Below are positions 47,072-51,681 of a stretch of DNA of 51,681 nucleotides, one piece after another. The position numbers and the translations under genes are program-made. A model generated the notes under the pieces. The model searched no databases. It saw only the letters and a list, made by a program, of their open reading frames with translations, and was not told the origin of the DNA. The DNA comes from an uncultured Prochlorococcus sp. Lineage in GTDB: Bacteria > Cyanobacteriota > Cyanobacteriia > PCC-6307 > Cyanobiaceae. The first letter of the stretch is position 1, and each line of letters begins with the position of its first letter. The DNA is taken from assembly GCA_902564535.1 (NCBI GenBank), contig CACFBG010000008.1, positions 1-51,681 on the forward strand. The letters are read 5' to 3'.

Positions 47072-47265
47072 TCAGCTTGAGCTAATGCCTCTCGTCTGGC
47101 TTTAGCCTCCTTTTCATGGTCTTTAACTTTTCCCCTAGCAATAAGCCAATCATTTACAGAGACTTCTTTCCCCTCGGCTTTACATTGCTCTGCGAACCTC
47201 AAAAACGGATACCAATGATGATTAGCCGTCTTAGGGTCGCTAGCGTTCTGCGAATTAATTGGCAC
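47041..47265 (-). CDS. Small soluble hypothetical protein
   Basis: 74 residues, ATG 47265. ANHHWYPFLRFAEQCKAEGK and VSVNDWLIARGKVKDHEKEA look like a compact helical domain, followed by a charged coiled tail (KARREALAQAEESAKTKAAN). No membrane segment. Unrecognised; convincing composition. An overlapping open frame follows it on the same strand. Confidence 0.7.
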   Translation of the reverse strand: MPINSQNASDPKTANHHWYPFLRFAEQCKAEGKEVSVNDWLIARGKVKDHEKEAKARREALAQAEESAKTKAAN

Positions 47266-47455
47266 TGCTTTGAAAATTTCCTATTAACATAATTTTATCA
47301 ATAGCATTTCTAAATTCAATTATTCTTTCTGATCTTTTGATTCAAATCTTTGCTGCTTTCATTACCGTTCCTTTAAGGTTTTTAACTCTTTTTTTGATAA
47401 GAGTCCTTGTAGAGATATTTTCTAAAAGTAATTAATTTCTTCAATTTTATTATTA

Positions 47456-47848
47456 ATGGATACTTTTCCTTATCTAGTTGCCATAGCTTTAATCCAAGAT
47501 GGAGGAGAAAGAGCTATGCCTTTGGGAGGAAAGTCATTAAAAAAAGATCTAAATAATGAATTTCCAGAATCATTAGCTAAATTGATCTCCCTAGAACTCA
47601 TGATGAGAGTTTTTCAAAGAAGTGAGCATAAATCTATAAAAAGATTAGCCGGAGTAAATAGTTTACTGTTAATTGAAATATCATTAGATAAAATGCAAGA
47701 AAAGCTACCTATTTTGAAGTCAGAATGGATTAATAGTGGTGATAATCAAGTTTTTTTATCTAAACTTCAATTGATAACCTCAAGGATTTGGGCTTTAGAT
47801 TTTGTAAGATATGAGGGTTTGAAATTTAATGAAATAAATGATTTCTAA
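47456..47848 (+). CDS. Hypothetical protein
   Basis: 130 residues from ATG 47456. A helical protein (YLVAIALIQDGGERAMPLGG; LAKLISLELMMRVFQRSEHK; LQLITSRIWALDFVRYEGL) with no signal peptide. No family recognised. Codon use resembles the neighbours. Convergent with the small gene at 47902. Confidence 0.65.
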   Translation: MDTFPYLVAIALIQDGGERAMPLGGKSLKKDLNNEFPESLAKLISLELMMRVFQRSEHKSIKRLAGVNSLLLIEISLDKMQEKLPILKSEWINSGDNQVFLSKLQLITSRIWALDFVRYEGLKFNEINDF

Positions 47849-47901
47849 AATTAAGAGATGATTTCTTTATGAAAGTTCAATTAAATATTTTAATTGAACT
47901 T

Positions 47902-48057
47902 TTAGTCTTTTTCTTCTAATTTTTTATTTCCATAAAGTGTTTCTAATAAACCTTCAACGTCCATATTCCTAGAAGTAAAAATGAAAGCGATTAAAAAAAA
48001 TAATCCAATTATTAATAAGCTTGCTAGAAGAAAAGGATTTAGCCCCATTTCGGACAT
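47902..48057 (-). CDS. Small single-span membrane protein, 51 residues
   Basis: ATG 48057 (MSEMGLNPFLLASLLIIGLF) or ATG 48075 for 57 residues; TAA 47902. A strong membrane helix (about 9-27) is followed by FTSRNMDVEGLLETLYGNKK, a polar tail. Below the usual annotation threshold but well formed. No family recognised. Confidence 0.6.
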   Translation of the reverse strand: MSEMGLNPFLLASLLIIGLFFLIAFIFTSRNMDVEGLLETLYGNKKLEEKD

Positions 48058-48261
48058 GGAAATTGAAAATATCATTTTTCATTTATGTGATTAATTCGAT
48101 TTTATATTAATATTTTTCTTTAGCTTTTAAATATAATGACTTTTAACATTATGTTTTAATAGAGTTAATAACTGCACTCCTAAAGCTCAACGATAGTAGT
48201 AATTCGATTAATAGATCTATTTTTTCAATTAAAGAGCATTGAATATTGTGTTTTGGAAATT

Positions 48262-49113
48262 CTATTCATAGTCAACTATAGACTTTATGAATTCAGGAGA
48301 TATTCGATGTTTAAATTTATTATCTATCCAAAAGCATGGCTCGACAAATATATCTTCAATTGATTTAGGTACATCTTTAAAAAGTTCTCTGTATTCTGAT
48401 TTAACAAAGAAGGCGTTCGTACCTGTTTGAGGATTACAAGCACAAAGGAAGTAATTTCTAGCTTCAAATAAATCTACAAATGAACGAAGAGAGGCTCCAA
48501 AGTAATGGTCACCAGTCCAAACATGAGATGGATTATATCTTATTTTCCAACGAGAATCGGTTGGAAAAATGCCATTATATTCACAAATAAATAATTCTGG
48601 AGAAGCTCCTTCCTTTAGCAACTCTTCAGCAATATAGATATCATTACCATCTAAATCAATTGAAATTACATCATGTTGATTTATATTATGTTGAACAAGT
48701 GATTTTTGATATAATTCTCTTATATTTTCTTTATCTATCCATACCTTTTGATGCCTTAACTTATTAGTTTTTGTATAATTAAAAGCTAATTCTTCTCCTC
48801 CATACCAAGTTCCCTTCCAGCCTAATGATAGTAAAACAAGAGTATTATTTTCAAGGCCATCACCAACTCCGAGTTCTAAAAAAGTTTTGTTATTTATTTT
48901 GCCGATTCTTTTTAAAATTTCAAGAGTAATACCATCTTCATCAGTCTGAGAGAAAAATTGTTTAGCATATTTTTTTGCGAAATTATTATTTAATTTTTTA
49001 ATTCTTTCTTGATGCATTAATTCCGTTAAGATTTTATAGTTTCTTATCGTTGTCAATCTTGAAGATGATAATGTTTCATAAATTGGCTTAAGTAATTTTT
49101 TTAGTAATGACAT
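48262..49113 (-). CDS. SAM-dependent methyltransferase, FkbM-like
   Basis: 283 residues. A basic helical N terminus (about 1-50) precedes FFSQTDEDGITLEILKRIG and the SAM-binding motif I, TFLELGVGDGLENNTLVLL (about 78-96). DVISIDLDGNDIYIAEELL follows, then FICEYNGIF. Fits the FkbM-like group often found with surface-polysaccharide genes. No sugar genes are next to it here, so the target is open. Long AT-rich flanks (about 190 and 280 bases) isolate it. Confidence 0.75.
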   Translation of the reverse strand: MSLLKKLLKPIYETLSSSRLTTIRNYKILTELMHQERIKKLNNNFAKKYAKQFFSQTDEDGITLEILKRIGKINNKTFLELGVGDGLENNTLVLLSLGWKGTWYGGEELAFNYTKTNKLRHQKVWIDKENIRELYQKSLVQHNINQHDVISIDLDGNDIYIAEELLKEGASPELFICEYNGIFPTDSRWKIRYNPSHVWTGDHYFGASLRSFVDLFEARNYFLCACNPQTGTNAFFVKSEYRELFKDVPKSIEDIFVEPCFWIDNKFKHRISPEFIKSIVDYE

Positions 49114-49393
49114 AAGATAAGGAGTTAAACTGTAATTATTTATTCATAATTAAAATTTACAGAATCAGGCCGAAAAAATTCATTTCACTTCATGTTTAGT
49201 AATGTTAGTTGAATTTGAGAAAATAATACTTGATTTTTTCTTGTACATTTGAGGACCTTTTTAGCAATATTTTATAATAAAAATTATGTATGATTTCTTA
49301 AAGATTCTCTAAGAATAATTAGATTTTTTAATTGTAACCATTTTATCTGGGTAAATGCGTTAATTTACTATAATCCAAAATTAAATTTTTCTA

Positions 49394-49600
49394 ATGCTAA
49401 GTCAAGTTAATCGCTTGCATGTAATGGAGATACTTCATCGCTTGGAGGTGAGAGATTCTGTAAGTGTAGAGGAGCTAATTTATCTTCACGCTCAAGCCCA
49501 AAAACATCCCGAAGTAGACCAATGGGTAAAGAAACTACTAGTCAATAATGAGGCTGTAAATTCAGAAATGAGACCTTCAAATGATTTTTTTGCTGCCTGA
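49394..49600 (+). CDS. Small soluble hypothetical protein
   Basis: 68 residues, ATG 49394. Helical throughout (VNRLHVMEILHRLEVRDSVS; VEELIYLHAQAQKHPEVDQW). No membrane segment. It looks like a conserved picocyanobacterial protein but is not recognised. About 280 bases of empty AT-rich DNA precede it. Confidence 0.65.
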   Translation: MLSQVNRLHVMEILHRLEVRDSVSVEELIYLHAQAQKHPEVDQWVKKLLVNNEAVNSEMRPSNDFFAA

Positions 49601-49744
49601 TAGATCAGGTTAAGCAAGTTATTTAGACAATTATGATTAAATAAAGTGTTCTTTTGACTATATTTAATTTTTTTAATTTCTGACACTTAAATCTTGCATG
49701 AAGAATCTTATGTAATAATTTCAGAAATAATCAGTCTTTATATT

Positions 49745-49960
49745 ATGAGTCAAATCAATTTCGCATTGATTTTTTGTTTTGGTCTTGCATTGGTTTATTT
49801 TTCGATGGAGAACAATACTCCAACTACTGTCAAGATTTTTAAAGGAGTTTCTGTCTCTCTTCCACTTGCGGCTTTATTACTAATATCTGGAGGCTTAGGT
49901 GCTTTTGCTGCTTGGTCGTTTGCTGCTTGGAATGGTTTAGAACTCTCTACAGCTTTTTAA
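49745..49960 (+). CDS. LapA-domain (DUF1049) small membrane protein
   Basis: 71 residues from ATG 49745 (MSQINFALIFCFGLALVYFS); a longer frame from 49694 adds a non-hydrophobic leader. Two helices around the motif FSMENNTPTTVKIFKG, which matches the N-terminal LapA/DUF1049 pattern (F..N...V.....G). LapA participates in lipopolysaccharide assembly in E. coli; the cyanobacterial role is unproved. Confidence 0.75.
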   Translation: MSQINFALIFCFGLALVYFSMENNTPTTVKIFKGVSVSLPLAALLLISGGLGAFAAWSFAAWNGLELSTAF

Positions 49961-49992
49961 TTTCAAGTGATTAGTTGTTTGTTGCTTATTAA

Positions 49993-50169
49993 CTATTTCC
50001 ACTCACTTCTATTTGAGCTTGCCCAAAGTGATTTCCTTGGACTGTCTAGACTATCTTTTTTCGCTACTAATATAAAGCTGGAATAGCCAACGAATATTCC
50101 CATGCCTAAAAGAGTGAGCATTTGAGCCTTTGATCCAGTCCATGGTATAGAAGCAATTAAATAATTCAT
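49993..50169 (-). CDS. Small single-span membrane protein, 58 residues
   Basis: ATG 50169 to TAG 49993. MNYLIASIPWTGSKAQM is followed by a helix LTLLGMGIFVGYSSFILVA and a basic tail KKDSLDSPRKSLWASSNRSE. The layout recalls small subunits of photosynthetic complexes. Convergent with the LapA-like gene. No family recognised. Confidence 0.6.
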   Translation of the reverse strand: MNYLIASIPWTGSKAQMLTLLGMGIFVGYSSFILVAKKDSLDSPRKSLWASSNRSEWK

Positions 50170-50285
50170 TGATTATTTGTAGGTTATTTATTAATACCTT
50201 AAAAAAGGCTATCTCATTGTGATCAATGAGACTAAGACTCCTTTTGGAAAATACTCTTATAAGATTAATGTTCTACAAATAATCA
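50170..50285. repeat. Inverted repeat, 13-bp arms
   Basis: TGATTATTTGTAG at 50170-50182 and its exact reverse complement CTACAAATAATCA at 50273-50285. Confidence 0.8.
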
Positions 50286-50511
50286 TGTGGCTAGCATGTA
50301 AATTCATTTATCGTATTAAATTTGCTATTTGCAGTATTGACTTAGGCTCTCTCTTGTGAACCCAGTCTAGTTGAAATTATTTAGAGAAGTCCTTATCTTT
50401 ATACAAATGAGTTGATTTAAATCTCTTGATTTCCTTAGTCCAAAAATTGGAGTAATTGTTCGTTTTGCTTGATAGAATTTAAATCATATAAGCTAATTTT
50501 TTGATTAATTT
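50170..50511. other. Gap with inverted repeats, no gene
   Basis: 342 bases without a supported ORF. Contains a 13-bp inverted repeat (50170-50182 with 50273-50285) and, between its arms, a perfect 7-bp hairpin CTCATTG-TGAT-CAATGAG (50213-50230). Could hold a short RNA or the promoter of the flanking genes. Confidence 0.4.
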
Positions 50512-50847
50512 ATGATAAAACAATTTTTTGCTATATCTATTTTACTTTTAACTTCATTTCATGCCCCTGAACTTATTTTAGGGCCAAATCAGACATATGA
50601 TGAATACATCGAAATTTGGAATGAAAATACTACTTTGGCGAAGAGTTTTATGAAAGAATCTATGAAATCTTTAGATAACGGGGATGCTTTAGATTCATGC
50701 TTTAATCAGCGTAAGGCCAGTGAGTATGGATATGTAGCCACATTAGCTAGAATTGAAGCTGCTAAATTAAATGAAGAAGAAGTTTTGATACCCAATCTTA
50801 TGAATGGATTAGAAAAATGGAAAGCGTTTGGTGATTCCTGTAGTTAA
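50512..50847 (+). CDS. Secreted small hypothetical protein
   Basis: 111 residues. A signal sequence (MIKQFFAISILLLTSFHAPE) suggests export, with cleavage perhaps after about residue 18. The mature part is helical with two cysteines (SCFNQRKASEYGYVATLARI; EKWKAFGDSCS) that may pair. Unrecognised. A perfect bidirectional terminator follows. Confidence 0.7.
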   Translation: MIKQFFAISILLLTSFHAPELILGPNQTYDEYIEIWNENTTLAKSFMKESMKSLDNGDALDSCFNQRKASEYGYVATLARIEAAKLNEEEVLIPNLMNGLEKWKAFGDSCS

Positions 50848-50889
50848 TCTATTATTGGTTTAATTTAGATTGTACAATTTTAAATAATA

Positions 50890-50919
50890 AAAAAGCCTCG
50901 TAAATTTACGAGGCTTTTT
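50890..50919. terminator. Bidirectional intrinsic terminator
   Basis: A perfect 30-base palindrome centred at 50904/50905, with stem AGCCTCGTAAA flanked by A- and T-runs, between the convergent 50512 gene and pcb. It serves both strands. Confidence 0.93.
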
Positions 50920-50972
50920 GATAAGACAATCAAACTCTTTTTTTTATATGTGAGTCTGAATAATTACCGTTA

Positions 50973-51681
50973 TTAATTAATGGTAATCGTTGCATCCTTA
51001 TCATTACCAATTGCATCTTTGACTTTACTGAAATCAAAGCCTAGTGCTCTTAGTGCATGCCAGAAATGACCTTGAAGGAAGAAGAAACCAAGGTAATAGT
51101 GAACGTTTGACAACGCTGCACGTGTTGAGTGACCAAAGAAAGCTCCACTTCCATCTGAAAGATCACCAGTATCTATCCAGTAAGGAGAAACGGCGAATTT
51201 TAGTTGGAGAGGCTCTCCGTACCATGCCTCTGGGTAAACAGTTGTGTTTTGTGCACACCAGAAAGCAGCAACAATTGCCATCCAACCTATGCCTGCTAGA
51301 GACCAAGAAAGAATAGCTTCTGCTGAAAGTAAATTCGCTCCTTTGAATTTGCTCCATTCGCCAAGACGTTTTTTCTGCCATGGAGTTGAGCCAGCTATTA
51401 CATGAAAAAGACCTCCAGTAATCTCAGCAAAGCCCAAGAAAGCATGACCACCCATGACATCCTCAAGGCTGTCAATGGATAAGAAGTCAAATTGATGGTT
51501 CCAGATCGCAGTTAAGTCAAGGTTGTAATTGACCTGTCGAATAGCACCGACTGCAGGGTCATAAATTCCATGAATTCTTGCCCATTCAACAAACCAAACA
51601 CAAGCCACACCAAAGAAAACCAGATGATGGCCAAGTATGAAGGTTTGATTGTCTGGGTTATCCCATTCCAGTTTAAATTTT
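50973..51681 (-). CDS. pcb: Divinyl-chlorophyll a/b-binding antenna protein Pcb (C-terminal part)
   Basis: The frame is open from the right edge (LEWDNPDNQTFILGHHLVFFG) to TAA 50973, so the N terminus lies outside the window; 235 residues are seen. It belongs to the CP43/IsiA/Pcb six-helix family: VMGGHAFLGFAEITGGLFHV, the WMAIVAAFWCAQNTTVYPE helix and YLGFFFLQGHFWHALRALG with chlorophyll-ligand histidines. It lacks the large lumenal loop of CP43 between the last helices (GEPLQLKF to WIDTGDLSDGSG only), which marks Pcb/IsiA. Low-light Prochlorococcus carry several pcb copies; which one cannot be told here. Confidence 0.93.
   Translation of the reverse strand, partial: KFKLEWDNPDNQTFILGHHLVFFGVACVWFVEWARIHGIYDPAVGAIRQVNYNLDLTAIWNHQFDFLSIDSLEDVMGGHAFLGFAEITGGLFHVIAGSTPWQKKRLGEWSKFKGANLLSAEAILSWSLAGIGWMAIVAAFWCAQNTTVYPEAWYGEPLQLKFAVSPYWIDTGDLSDGSGAFFGHSTRAALSNVHYYLGFFFLQGHFWHALRALGFDFSKVKDAIGNDKDATITIN

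Noticed and set aside
47337-47435. 32-codon hydrophobic plus-strand frame (TTG start) before the 47456 gene
   Set aside because: Too short to separate from chance; no ribosome site. Possible leader peptide but unsupported.
49180-49248. 22-codon minus-strand frame with an AAAGG upstream
   Set aside because: Very short, Lys/Ser/Asn-rich, no context; treated as chance.

Overview
The window is AT-rich, gene-dense chromosomal DNA that reads as a marine picocyanobacterium, most likely Prochlorococcus of a low-light type. The case rests on three things: a Pcb-type chlorophyll-binding antenna gene at the right edge together with several tiny high-light-inducible (Hli) proteins; a full set of oxygenic-photosynthesis and respiration genes (ndhB, petC-petA, an aa3-type cytochrome oxidase with heme A synthesis, a cyAbrB regulator, cyanobacterial LexA); and very short intergenic spaces with many TTG/GTG starts. 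No IS element, phage gene, CRISPR array or rRNA was seen. One tRNA gene, tRNA-Ala(GGC), is present.

Layout. 0-7 kb: an edge-truncated ORF, pspA/IM30, a biotin ligase, then ndhB followed by an ABC ATPase (minus), and topA (plus). 7-11.7 kb: two membrane/lipoprotein genes, a CobT-like UPF0284 protein, a Tat-lipoprotein with substrate-binding-protein character, a DUF151 nuclease-like gene and ribE. 11.7-19.9 kb: a cyAbrB regulator, then divergent respiratory operons ctaC-ctaD-ctaE (minus) and ctaA-ctaB plus an ABC-2 exporter pair (plus). 20-28 kb: groEL2 without groES, fabG, ispD, an LD-carboxypeptidase, ubiA, ppx/gppA and a RodZ-like gene. 28-34.5 kb: cobM, lgt, petA, petC, DUF3067, tatC, a small membrane protein and cobL. 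34.5-40.2 kb: two conserved hypotheticals, ribD, ftsH, argF, lexA. 40.5-43.4 kb: tRNA-Ala and two GT9-type glycosyltransferases.

From about 43.4 kb to 50.9 kb the character changes. Instead of kilobase-long housekeeping genes there are about fifteen very small genes, most encoding single-span membrane or soluble proteins under 100 residues, with wider AT-rich gaps. Among them are a SemiSWEET transporter, three intact hli genes and a frameshifted hli remnant, a LapA-domain protein, an isolated FkbM-like methyltransferase, several ORFs shorter than 60 codons that standard callers tend to miss, and two open frames that lack an obvious start codon. A 50-base near-perfect palindrome sits in this part. 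The region leads into a pcb antenna gene truncated by the window end. I read this stretch as an accessory, light-stress-related small-protein zone.

Connections: the cta genes make a complete oxidase with its heme A supply; petC-petA encode two cytochrome b6f subunits, and petC lies near tatC, whose Tat pathway exports Rieske proteins; lgt would modify the lipoproteins seen here; ribD and ribE belong to riboflavin synthesis; cobM, cobL and possibly the CobT-like protein belong to corrinoid synthesis. Coordinates follow the start codons I judged best; many starts are uncertain because Shine-Dalgarno sequences are weak. Family names come from recognition of motifs, not from database searches.
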